A stretch of 64,000 bases of DNA from an uncultured Chitinophagaceae bacterium. Lineage in GTDB: Bacteria > Bacteroidota > Bacteroidia > Chitinophagales > Chitinophagaceae. The DNA lies in NCBI GenBank assembly GCA_937858715.1, contig CALLZY010000151.1, positions 1 to 64,000 of the forward strand, read 5' to 3'. Every line of letters begins with the position of its first letter. Position 1 is the first letter of the stretch. The notes under the pieces were generated by a model. The model worked only from the letters and a program-made list of their open reading frames with translations, did not search any database and was not told where the DNA came from. The position numbers and the translations under genes were made by a program. This document shows positions 1 to 9,200 of the stretch, in pieces.

Positions 1-389
1 TTGGCACTGTAACCAGCAGGTGTTTGCAACGGAATGGATAGGTACTTTTTTGTGTCAGGAGAAAAAGCAATGGTCTCCCCCTGCTTTTCTTCTTTGCCCT
101 TAATAACGGCTTTTACAGTGTAGATATATGTCTTAGTTGTGTCAATCTTGTCTGAATAGTTGGTACTTTCAGTTATCATTGTTTTCCTGACAGATACTTT
201 TTTCCCTTCGGAGCGATACAAATTAAAGTAAACGGATGTATCTTCTGTGCCCTGCAAACGCCAGCTAACCAGCACATTTCCCTTTCCATCCGGTACGGCA
301 TGAAGACCACGGGTAAGAAATTCCATTTTATTCTGGCTTAATAGTACTGCCGGAAGCAGCAGAAAGAATAGCAGAAATAATCTGTTCAT
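1..389 (-). CDS. Rhamnogalacturonan lyase PL11, N-terminal part (runs off the window)
   Basis: About 129 codons are visible from the ATG at 389; the frame stays open to base 1, so the rest lies outside the window. It starts with a signal peptide (MNRLFLLFFLLLPAVLLSQ) and continues with the N-terminal beta-rich segment of PL11 enzymes (LTRGLHAVPDGKGNVLVSWR, then FNLYRSEGKK). The complete PL11 at 1837-3948 has the same layout (GLGRGVVAVRVN, then IGWRLYGTE and FNIYRNG). PL11 enzymes cleave the GalA-Rha bonds of rhamnogalacturonan I by beta-elimination. It follows the GH28 gene after 11 bp and is the third gene of unit IV. The catalytic domain is not visible, so the family call rests on the N-terminus and the neighbouring paralogue. 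Confidence 0.82.
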   Translation of the reverse strand, partial: MNRLFLLFFLLLPAVLLSQNKMEFLTRGLHAVPDGKGNVLVSWRLQGTEDTSVYFNLYRSEGKKVSVRKTMITESTNYSDKIDTTKTYIYTVKAVIKGKEEKQGETIAFSPDTKKYLSIPLQTPAGYSA

Positions 390-400
390 AAAAATGCGTT

Positions 401-1840
401 TTATTTTAGACGTTCGTCCTCAGCAATTCCGGCGGTTTTCTTCTTTTCTTCAGGCTTCTGCGATACACTTATTTCAAAGTTTTTGTATCTCCAGTTTTTA
501 GCATACACCATTTCGCCTAACATATTAGCTGTAACCATTGAATTAATGAAATTGAAATTCTCAATCTGCGAATTAACCAGTCCGTTTACCTCAAATGCCT
601 TTTGTGCATTGGTGATTTTCACATTATATATATAGAAATCTTTTGTGTGAGGAATTCCTTTCTCAGCCGGAGTTACTTTTTGCAGCATCGCTTTCCAGTG
701 CTGAGGAACAGAATCAATGTAATAGCCCTTGGGAAGTTCACTGTAGCTGTAAGCAGGATACCAGTTCAGGTTAAACTGGTAAGCATTGCGAACAGAATCC
801 AGTACCGAATTAACAAAATAAACATCCTCCACTGTTCCACCCCTTGTTGTTGCAGATTTAATGCGAAGCCCGTTGTCAGTATGTTTTGCTGATAAATCAG
901 CACAGTATATATGCCGGATGCTGCCGGAGGTTTCACTGCCCAGTGTAACCAGGCCGGCACCTCTTCTTGCAATTGATTTTCTTATAACTACATATTCCGT
1001 GGGCTTGTTAACTCTCAAACCGTCCCAATCTCTCCCGGCTTTTAAACAGAAATTATCATCGTTACAATCAATGTCACAGTTTTCAATTAAGGTCCATGTT
1101 GACGAATCAACATCAATCCCATCTGTACTGGGACCACTGCCATCCTCATTGTTCCTGATTATAATACCGTCAACTGTTAACCTGGTGGAGTACAACAACT
1201 GCACTGTCCAAAAACCAGCATTCTTAAATGTCAATCCTTTTATGGTAACATCGGCTGAATTCTGAACAAGCAGTGTTCTAACTCTTTTTGCATCATAATC
1301 TACAATCCACCTCAATCCTTTTTTGTCATATTCTTTCCTCATATTCCAGTACAAGTCCCAGCAGAATTTGCCTCTTGCATTAATAACTCCGTCACCAGTA
1401 ACTGCTACATTCTTTGCATCCAGAACATTAATGAGTGCTGCTGGCCAGGTAGTTTCTATTCCTGCAATGCGGGACTGCATATCGGGATAATCTGCAAAAC
1501 TTTGAGAACCGAGCAACACAACATCTTTATCAAGCCGCATATGCACATTAGATTTCAGGAATATACTTCCGCTTACATAAACTCCCGGTTTAAACACAAC
1601 AATTCCGCCACCGGAAGCAGCACATTTATCAATAGCTGTCTGAATTGCTTTGGTGTTTACAGTTAGAGTGTCGCTTACGGCTCCAAAATTGTTAACATAA
1701 AACAGTCTCTTTGACTGTGGGAATGACTTAGCTCCTGTTTTATTCACCCATGACGGAACTCTGAAAACCTGTGCTCCTGTATAAATGTTTGCAGCCAGAA
1801 ATAAACCTGCTGCCAATATTGAATTTTTATAAAACGTCAT
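401..1840 (-). CDS. GH28 polygalacturonase-like glycosidase with altered G-H-G motif
   Basis: A 479-residue secreted protein with a signal peptide ending near residue 23 and a right-handed parallel beta-helix of the GH28 family. Visible motifs are STDGID (238-243), the Asp pair in CNDDNFCLK (261-262) and GLRIK (324-328). The family's usual G-H-G signature reads RGAGLVTLGSE (293-303), so the conserved His is Ala295. GH28 enzymes hydrolyse galacturonan or rhamnogalacturonan linkages, and motif variants occur among rhamnogalacturonan-acting members. The ATG overlaps the TGA of the upstream PL11 gene (ATGA), suggesting translational coupling. Likely role: trimming of RG-I oligosaccharides in the periplasm. 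Exact substrate is not decided by the sequence. Confidence 0.88.
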   Translation of the reverse strand: MTFYKNSILAAGLFLAANIYTGAQVFRVPSWVNKTGAKSFPQSKRLFYVNNFGAVSDTLTVNTKAIQTAIDKCAASGGGIVVFKPGVYVSGSIFLKSNVHMRLDKDVVLLGSQSFADYPDMQSRIAGIETTWPAALINVLDAKNVAVTGDGVINARGKFCWDLYWNMRKEYDKKGLRWIVDYDAKRVRTLLVQNSADVTIKGLTFKNAGFWTVQLLYSTRLTVDGIIIRNNEDGSGPSTDGIDVDSSTWTLIENCDIDCNDDNFCLKAGRDWDGLRVNKPTEYVVIRKSIARRGAGLVTLGSETSGSIRHIYCADLSAKHTDNGLRIKSATTRGGTVEDVYFVNSVLDSVRNAYQFNLNWYPAYSYSELPKGYYIDSVPQHWKAMLQKVTPAEKGIPHTKDFYIYNVKITNAQKAFEVNGLVNSQIENFNFINSMVTANMLGEMVYAKNWRYKNFEISVSQKPEEKKKTAGIAEDERLK

Positions 1841-3948
1841 TGCTTTATTATTTTAAGTGTTGTACTGTTATTCTTTACTTTAACTCTTACAAAATAAACT
1901 CCCGGATAAAGATTAGCCCCGAAAGTCACTTCCCTGTTAGCTTCACCAAAAAGCAGTTTTCGTCCTGATGCATCAAAAACTTCATAACTAAATAATGATG
2001 TTGTACCTAAAGTTAACTTGAAATCAGATGATGACGGGTTGGGGAATGCCTTAAATGTTATTCCCTCTAAGGCAAGGCTGCCAACAGAAGTTATAACCTG
2101 TGTATTGGTTAACCGGATGTTGGGCCGTAGTGGAGCCTGCATACCATCCCCCAGATAAAAGCCCGGATGTGGGGGTTGGTTATAAGCTGCATTTTGCCAG
2201 GCAACAGCCATTCGGTATTGAGGGTCATGCATCAATGTGTAGTATTTATATGTTGTTGGGTTAATAGTTGTATAAATATTGAGGTAGTTATTATCTGAGC
2301 TGCGCAGGATTATTTCCTCCCGCCAGTCTCCAAATATATCAGCGGTAAGGCAAGGATTCTTCTTAGTGGAATTATTGGAAACCCCTGAACCCATGGTTGA
2401 CTGGTACAACGTTAGCAAACGACTTGAATTATTACTGACATAATTCCATTTATCAAGTACATCACCATCCAGAATCTCTCTTAACAAATCGCCATCCCAC
2501 CACACTGCATGGTTAATACTTGGCCTTGATGGCCCGATAGAATCGCCTTTACAATTGTAAAGAGTATTAGTACCCCAGCATTCATATCCTTTGTACCTGG
2601 GATCGATGTCGCCGGCTAATGCCCGGCCTACATCACCTGTTGTATTTACACCCCACAAGGTTTGCCCGCTTGAAGCATCAAGCATCCGCAAACCTTTATC
2701 AACGTACTTTGTCTGTTCTTCGTAACACTGCCATATTTCCAGGCCGGGACGGTCAGGGTTCATATCAGTCAGATGTAAAGCATCTCCATGCCCTAAACCG
2801 TTTACAAAGAAACCTGTTCCGTCATAATTAACCGCACTGGAACCGTTGTAAATTTCGTCTTTACCATCACCATTTGCATCACCAACAGTCATTTGGTGGT
2901 TACCCATTCCTGCATAAGAACTATTACCGGATGTATTACTGTCGAAAACCCAACGAAGCTGCAACTGACCATTAGCGAAATCCCATGCTGCCCTCACTAA
3001 TCTTGTATAGTAACCTCGGGCAAAAATCATACTAGGCTTTTGTCCGTCTAAGTAAGCAACTGCAGCCAGAAACCTGTCAACCCGGTTACCATAATTATCA
3101 CCCCAACTACTAACAGTTCCCCGTGCAGGTATATAATCTTCAGTATCTAACACCTCCCCGGTTGCCCCCTTGAAAACAGTAAGAAATTCGGGACCAGAAA
3201 GTATGTATCCATTTGAATTGCGGTAATCAGCTGTAGCATTACCAATTACTGTTCCTTTGCCATCAATTGTTCCATCAGCAGTTTTACAGGCAACTTCCGC
3301 TTTCCCATCGCTGTCAAAATCATAAACCAGGAATTGCGTATAGTGAGCCCCAGCCCTGATGTTTCTGCCCAAGTCAATTCTCCACATTCTTGTACCACTC
3401 AGTTTATATGCGTCGAGGTAAACGTTACCAGTATAACCAGATTGCGAATTGTCTTTAGAATTAGAAGGATCCCATTTCAAAACAATTTCATACTCCCCAT
3501 CACCATCCAAATCACCCACACTGGCATCATTGGCGGAATAAGTGTATGCTACAGCATCCGGCGTAATTCCTCCGGGTGGTACCTGAACCGGTACTTGTAG
3601 ATACTGTTGTTGCCATACAGGAACCTGAACATTGTTAGGATCCTCACTACCATTAACAATTGCTTTTACTATGTAATTTCCATTTATCGAGGTGTTATCT
3701 GTGTAATTTGTGGCATCAACAGGTGTATTATTAATTTTTATCCCATTCCGGTAAATATTAAACGTAGTTGTTTCAACTTCAGTGCCATATAGTCGCCAGC
3801 CAATAAAAACCTGCGAAGTATTAACCCTCACTGCCACCACTCCTCTTCCTAACCCTTCCATCCATCTTTGCGCCGGAAGTATTAGCTGAAAATGAAGAAA
3901 GAATGTGAGCAGAATAAAAACTGAAATTATTTTCGTAATCCTCTTCAT
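1837..3948 (-). CDS. Rhamnogalacturonan lyase PL11 with T9SS sorting domain
   Basis: A 703-residue protein from the ATG at 3948. A TTG three codons upstream (3957) is also in frame, but MKRITKIISVFILL gives the natural signal peptide. The body is an eight-bladed-propeller PL11 lyase, with repeated Ca-binding-like Asp motifs such as DLDGDGEYEIVLKWDPSNS, YDFDSDGKAEVACKTADG and DANGDGKDEIYNGSS. PL11 cleaves RG-I by beta-elimination. The last ~80 residues (FKAFPNPSSSDF, then GVYFVRVKVKN and a terminal KIIKQ) form a type-A T9SS C-terminal domain, so this enzyme should be exported across the outer membrane. It is first in unit IV, behind a CAGGAT operator. It is the only gene in the window where I recognise a T9SS tail. 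Confidence 0.93.
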   Translation of the reverse strand: MKRITKIISVFILLTFFLHFQLILPAQRWMEGLGRGVVAVRVNTSQVFIGWRLYGTEVETTTFNIYRNGIKINNTPVDATNYTDNTSINGNYIVKAIVNGSEDPNNVQVPVWQQQYLQVPVQVPPGGITPDAVAYTYSANDASVGDLDGDGEYEIVLKWDPSNSKDNSQSGYTGNVYLDAYKLSGTRMWRIDLGRNIRAGAHYTQFLVYDFDSDGKAEVACKTADGTIDGKGTVIGNATADYRNSNGYILSGPEFLTVFKGATGEVLDTEDYIPARGTVSSWGDNYGNRVDRFLAAVAYLDGQKPSMIFARGYYTRLVRAAWDFANGQLQLRWVFDSNTSGNSSYAGMGNHQMTVGDANGDGKDEIYNGSSAVNYDGTGFFVNGLGHGDALHLTDMNPDRPGLEIWQCYEEQTKYVDKGLRMLDASSGQTLWGVNTTGDVGRALAGDIDPRYKGYECWGTNTLYNCKGDSIGPSRPSINHAVWWDGDLLREILDGDVLDKWNYVSNNSSRLLTLYQSTMGSGVSNNSTKKNPCLTADIFGDWREEIILRSSDNNYLNIYTTINPTTYKYYTLMHDPQYRMAVAWQNAAYNQPPHPGFYLGDGMQAPLRPNIRLTNTQVITSVGSLALEGITFKAFPNPSSSDFKLTLGTTSLFSYEVFDASGRKLLFGEANREVTFGANLYPGVYFVRVKVKNNSTTLKIIKQ

Positions 3949-4131
3949 AAATATCAAGATAAAATAATCGTTAGTCTAAAAACAAGAACAAGTGGTATAA
4001 ATTAATCAAACCCTTGAGTAAGCAAATGATGGCAATACAACCTGCTGTATATACAATGGAAAATTAATCCAAAGTGAATTTGGTTGCATCCTGAAGCATC
4101 CTGACAGAAATAGTATTTTTGTTGCTACTAA
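3949..4131. promoter_or_regulatory. Divergent intergenic region between PL11 and MFS genes
   Basis: This 183-bp AT-rich spacer separates the minus-strand pectin locus from the plus-strand MFS gene. It holds the direct-repeat operator at 4088-4103 and a -7-like box for PL11 at 4059-4066. On the plus strand TATTTTTG (4114-4121) matches the Bacteroidota -7 consensus TAnnTTTG. It lies only 10 nt before the MFS start codon, which would imply a very short or absent leader. No Shine-Dalgarno sequence is seen on either side. Promoter function is inferred. Confidence 0.55.
4059..4103 (-). promoter_or_regulatory. CAGGAT direct-repeat operator plus -7 box, unit IV
   Basis: On the minus strand two CAGGAT hexamers start 10 bp apart (4103-4098 and 4093-4088; CAGGATGCTTCAGGAT). 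After a 21-nt spacer comes TAATTTTC (4066-4059), close to the TAnnTTTG -7 element. The same arrangement and spacing is found at three other unit starts in the window. No -33 TTG sits at the expected place, which suits an activator-dependent promoter. Confidence 0.65.
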
Positions 4132-5298
4132 ATGAACGCAAGAGCGAAAATTCCTGAAAACGTCTCAAAACTACAGGTGCGGATTGCCGTATCGGTTTTC
4201 TTTTTCTGCCAGGGATTATCGTTTGCCAGCTGGGCAAGCCGTATTCCAGATATTAAAACAGCACTACATCTGAGTGAGGCCGGGCTGGGAAGTTTGCTGT
4301 TGGCATTACCCCTTGGTCAATTACTAACAATGCCCTTCAGTGGGCGGGCTGTTACCCGGTTTGGAAGTAAGAATGTTCTTCGCATCGCCATTGTTGGTTA
4401 TGTATTTTCACTAACCAATATTGGTCTCGCTGCTAAAGACTGGCAGCTAGCCCTGGCCTTATTCGCATTTGGCATTTGTGGAAACCTTTGTAACATTTCT
4501 GTAAACACACAGGCAGTTCACACAGAAGCCATTTATGAAAGGCCAGTAATGGCATCCTTTCACGGAATCTGGAGTACAGCGGGTTTTACTGGTGCCATGA
4601 TAGGTTCATTGATGATGAAACTTTCTATCCGGCCTTATTTCCACTTTGTTGGCGTCGCCTTCTTTGTTATTATTGCCATACTTATATTCAATAGTCGGTT
4701 ATTACACACTCCGGTTAGCCGCACAGCTTCTTCATTTAAAAGAATAAAATGGCCTCATGGCACCTTGTTACTTCTTGGTATTATCGCCTTTTGCTGCCTG
4801 AGTGCTGAAGGCTGTATGTTTGACTGGAGCGGAATATATTTCAAAGAAGTTGTGAATGCAAAAGGCTCTTTAGTATCGCTTGGCTACGCTTCGTTTATGA
4901 TAATGATGGCAACGGGAAGGTTTACTGGTGATAAACTGGCACTGAAATTCGGAAGGAAAAGAATGGTCCAGGTAAGCGGTCTTCTCATTTTTACAGGAAT
5001 GATGATTGCAGTTCTGTTTCCTGCACTGATTACTGCCACAGCAGGATTTTTGATTGTTGGTTTTGGGGTAAGCAGTATAATACCGCTGATGTATAGTACC
5101 GCCGGAAAAATGAAAGAAGTGGCAAGTGGTATTGCTATAGCAACGGTTTCAGGTATAGGCTTCTTTGGCTTCCTGATGGGACCACCGCTTATAGGCTACA
5201 TTGCACAGCTTGCTGGATTGCAATATTCATTTGCAGGCATTGCTTTACTTGGAATAATAATTACCGTTTTAATTAACAGAATTAAAGTAATAAGCTGA
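4132..5298 (+). CDS. MFS transporter, YbjJ-like
   Basis: A 388-residue integral membrane protein with about 12 hydrophobic segments and no cleavable signal peptide. The opening (FFFCQGLSFASWASRIPDIK) and the loop RFGSKN after TM2 are typical of the MFS branch that includes E. coli YbjJ; a second such loop (KFGRKRMVQ) follows TM8. Substrate is unknown. Its position, divergent from a pectin-lyase operon and sharing the operator region, suggests uptake of a sugar released by the locus such as an unsaturated uronate, galacturonate or rhamnose; this is inference. It is the only plus-strand gene. Its TGA (5296-5298) directly abuts the stop of the converging GH43 gene with no base between them. Confidence 0.88.
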   Translation: MNARAKIPENVSKLQVRIAVSVFFFCQGLSFASWASRIPDIKTALHLSEAGLGSLLLALPLGQLLTMPFSGRAVTRFGSKNVLRIAIVGYVFSLTNIGLAAKDWQLALALFAFGICGNLCNISVNTQAVHTEAIYERPVMASFHGIWSTAGFTGAMIGSLMMKLSIRPYFHFVGVAFFVIIAILIFNSRLLHTPVSRTASSFKRIKWPHGTLLLLGIIAFCCLSAEGCMFDWSGIYFKEVVNAKGSLVSLGYASFMIMMATGRFTGDKLALKFGRKRMVQVSGLLIFTGMMIAVLFPALITATAGFLIVGFGVSSIIPLMYSTAGKMKEVASGIAIATVSGIGFFGFLMGPPLIGYIAQLAGLQYSFAGIALLGIIITVLINRIKVIS

Positions 5299-6228
5299 CT
5301 ACAAATTGAGCAGTGGATTAAGCTCATCCTTGCTGATTTTAAAAATGGTTCCATGCCGCAAACCTGCAGGTAAAGAAATTTTATCAGATATATCAGTCCA
5401 GTTTTTCAAATCAGCTGATTGCACAGCACCATACTTGTGGTCACGATATTTATCAAAGTAAACAATCCATGTGCCGTACATGCGCAATGTAGTCGGACCT
5501 TCTGCCCAGTAATTACCGGTAATGGGTGCTGATGCATCTGAATATCCTCCGGTAAGATGTTTGCTTGTCGCTATTTTTATATTTTTCTGCGGCGGTGTTC
5601 TTGTTTCATCTTTCAGAAACATCACATACTGTTTTCCATCAGGAACGATGGTTGCATCAATTACATTGAATCCTTTATCGTACAACAATTTTGTTTTGCT
5701 GAATGTTTTGAAATCTTTTGTCACTACATAATACATGCGGTGATTGTAACCATTCTCTACTTTCGGATCAACAGCATATTTACCGGCAATGGTTGTTGCC
5801 CAGTAAATCATGTATTGCTTTTTCTTTTTATCGTAAGTTATTTCAGGTGCCCAGCAGTTACGTACTGAGTCTTCGTGCTGCATAACAGGAATAAACTGCT
5901 GTTCACTCCAATGAATTAAATCAGCCGATGATGCATAACCAATTCCTTTATCATTCCAGCTCACCGTCCACACCATGTGAAACAAACCATCTGTACCACG
6001 GATGATGCAGGGATCTCTCATCAGTTTATCATTGGCCACAGTTGGTTTTAAAAATGAACTGTCATTTTTTAATGCTGTCCATTGAAAGCCATCATTGCTG
6101 TAAGCAAGATGCAAACCATCCTGCCCGTTGTTTTTAAAATACGCAAACATGAAAACAGAATCAGCCGATTGCGCATTCACTAACAGAAGTGAAAAGGAAA
6201 AAGTAAAAAATAAAAAAAATGCTTTCAT
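5299..6228 (-). CDS. GH43-type five-bladed propeller glycosidase
   Basis: A 309-residue protein with a signal peptide (ends near LLVNAQ, residue 19-20) and a single five-bladed beta-propeller. The acidic triad pattern of clan GH-F is visible: MRDPCIIRG (Asp, ~71), VIDATIVPDG (Asp, ~190) and WAEGPTTL (Glu, ~242), with CWAPEITYD between. Such enzymes usually remove alpha-L-arabinofuranose, beta-xylose or galactose from side chains. It is the last gene of unit III, 12 bp after the DUF4450 gene, and its stop abuts that of the converging MFS gene. The specific subfamily is not clear. Confidence 0.8.
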   Translation of the reverse strand: MKAFFLFFTFSFSLLLVNAQSADSVFMFAYFKNNGQDGLHLAYSNDGFQWTALKNDSSFLKPTVANDKLMRDPCIIRGTDGLFHMVWTVSWNDKGIGYASSADLIHWSEQQFIPVMQHEDSVRNCWAPEITYDKKKKQYMIYWATTIAGKYAVDPKVENGYNHRMYYVVTKDFKTFSKTKLLYDKGFNVIDATIVPDGKQYVMFLKDETRTPPQKNIKIATSKHLTGGYSDASAPITGNYWAEGPTTLRMYGTWIVYFDKYRDHKYGAVQSADLKNWTDISDKISLPAGLRHGTIFKISKDELNPLLNL

Positions 6229-6240
6229 TACTAAAATTAT

Positions 6241-9200
6241 TTACCTGGTTAATGTTACACTCATTAAACCAATCACTACATCGTTGGCAACTGTTTTGAG
6301 AACAAGATTTTTCAGCTGCTTGTGTTTATTCAGCCGCATATCAAGTACGGTTGCTGCACCACCATCAATGGCAAAATTCGAAAAACCTTTAATACCGGTG
6401 TATTTGAAATTGGCAGGAATCTCTTCTCCTGTTTTTAATGAAACACGAATGGGCTTCGGAGCATCTGTTGTAAAAGCAAACCCGTCAACAAAATAATCCT
6501 GTTCAATGGGCCACCAGTTTTCAGGGTTCTTTAATTCGAGTTCATCAAATGTACCATCAGTATAGTTAACCCTGATAACTCCATTTACCAAACGGCTCTG
6601 CATAGGATTTGTACTCCCGGCCATTAATAAATAAGCATGAGAAGAAGTTGCTCCCTGCAACTCAATCAGGACTGAATCCGGAAAATTATCCCATAAAGAA
6701 GTAAAAACGATATTTTTTTGTGAAGTGGATGGAGTGGCAAAAGGAACCTTATTGAATGTAACTTCATTGTTAATCCCTGCCACAGAACGTATGCCGCTGT
6801 CTGAAATATTTACATTCAATGAATGATATGCCCAGTTGCCAATACCAGTAACCGGTAATTGCAGCGAAGGTGACACAGGCCTGGGTGAAAGATATTTATG
6901 CTTAAATATGCTTGTTACAGCCTCATTAAAATATTGAGACAAATCAACTCTTTCAAATTTTGTATCAGCAGTAATTTGGGGTTCAAAACCGATTTCTTCA
7001 TTTTCAATCAGAATAAAATCAAGAGGTTCATACCAACTGAAATCACCTTGCCTTAAATTTAAATATAGTTGATTAAGCCCAGCTTTATTCAAATTACCTG
7101 ACACTGTTTCATCAGAGAAGGTCAGATTCCGCAAAACCTCAACAGGCTGATAAACATTTGCAACAGAAGCTCTCTTTAATTTTATTTGAACAATTTCTTT
7201 GCTATTATTAACTTTTCTATAATCAGGCATTTCAAAAGCACTTCCTTTCCACTTGATTAAGATGCTGTACGATTTTGCTGCAGCCACTTTCACCTGCAAT
7301 GAAGGAACCCCAATAATGCTGTCAACATTTTTCCAATTCACATTTTTCCCATTTACTTTCACTGATTCCACAAACTCCCGGTATGCAGGAAGAATCAGTT
7401 CCAGGTTCAGTTGCTTTGTAAACTTCGGCTGAATATTGTACTCATCTGTTAATCCGTTCCGTTTAAAAGCAAATTGTATATCAGGAGTTGAAAGCGAAGC
7501 ATGATTCCATTGTTTTGGCAAACCGGGCTTTATCAGCAAACGGTTATTCAATGCGTCGGGCATCACACCAAACAAACCTTCCACCAATGTTCTTCCAGCC
7601 ATTGCAATCGGATCAGCAAAGTCCCGGTACAACTCTCCCCTTATTGCATCGTAATAACTCAGTTGCTGAATATTGCCGGGACTTGCGCCGAGATACATGC
7701 TTTCCATCAACGAACTTTTCCATAACCGGAATGCTTCTTCTTTTTGCCCACCCTGCCAGTAAGCAAGTGAAGTATGTAACAGTTCAGATAATGCAACATT
7801 GTTGAGCGACCATGTATAAGGTTGCCAGTTGCTGGTTGACAATGTGTACAATGATGAGTCCTTCAATCCTTTTGCAAGAATGGGAATATGCGGAATAGAA
7901 TACCTGACATATTGCAACGATTGATAGGCTTGAAACGGATCAGCAATACCTTCATCCAATGCATGATAGATCGTCCATAATGCTGCCGATTCATGCAACA
8001 GTTGATTGCCAAGTAAATCTTTATATTCTGCATACCAACCTTTATTCCTCATCCATAATTGCTGATTGATGGCATTCAGAATTTTTGCTGCTTCTTTTTC
8101 ATACACTGTTCCATCTTCACCAATCATCTTTGCCAGTTGTGCAGCCATTTTATTGGAACGGTAATTATATGCCGAAGAATGTGTTACTGCGCCTCCACTG
8201 TACTGCAATGCATCACTTGCCCAGATGGCTGCATACGAATCATACAAACCATCATCATCTGCATCAAAATTCTTTTTCTCCCATGCAAGATGACGGACAA
8301 GTAACGGCCACATTTGTTTTACATAAGCAGTATCACCTGTCCAGTTGAAATGATTGAGCAACTGATCAATAAACACCAGGTTCATATCATAATGATGTGC
8401 ACCGACATAACCATTCGGGTTGCGTGTGATGTACCCATCACTGAACAACTGTGTACCAACTTTTTCCTGGTGACGGGCAAGATTCAATGCAGTATCCATC
8501 ACCACTCCGGTTGTGGCAGGTATGGTTAACTGTGATTTTGCATATGCATTAAAATGTGTTCTTGCCCTGTTGTGCCAGCCCAGCACATCGGCAACGTATG
8601 CACCACGCCAGCCGGGCAAACGCATACGCCATGCCACTGCGCCGTGCATGTACGATGGGGCTTCCCAAACTGCGTCGGCTGCAATGGAAAGTGCCGGGCC
8701 TAATGTATTGATGTAATTATCCGGTGTGGAAATTTTTATCCTGTTTGCAACGGCAAGCCTTGCAGACTCTGCATCAGCAAATTCCTTTTCAGCAGTTTTT
8801 TTAACTGCTGTTGCAGAATTATGCAACAGAAAATATTCTGTACCTCTTTTTAAAAACAGCTTGCCCGAAATGCAATTATTCTTTTTTGAAACAGCGTTTT
8901 CCAGAAACAGATTGTTGATTTCTTCTGCACCGAACAATTGTATTGTTGATGAGGAAGGGAAATAACCGGTTATCTGTTTTGCATTTTTTGGAAGTTCGCC
9001 TTTTAATTCTGATTCAGGTTTGGTTTGTATTTCATATCGTTCTTCTTCAGTTAAAACTTTTCCTGTTCCATAACTGAGAATGAATTTCCCTTTTGATAGC
9101 TGGTAAACATTGTCAGTACAATTTTCCGGTTTCAGGTAAAACGATGATTCGGGATCGGCACCAATATCGCCATCCCTTGAAAACTTTTTACCTGATGCTC

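Noticed and set aside
3949..3957. In-frame TTG at 3957 as start of the PL11 gene
   Set aside because: ATG at 3948 gives a standard signal peptide, and the TTG adds only three residues without support from a ribosome-binding site.
8059..8529. Plus-strand open frames opposite the DUF4450 gene
   Set aside because: They have no start context, family features or independent codon pattern and mirror the coding strand of a clear gene; the same holds for other plus-strand frames opposite the enzymes.
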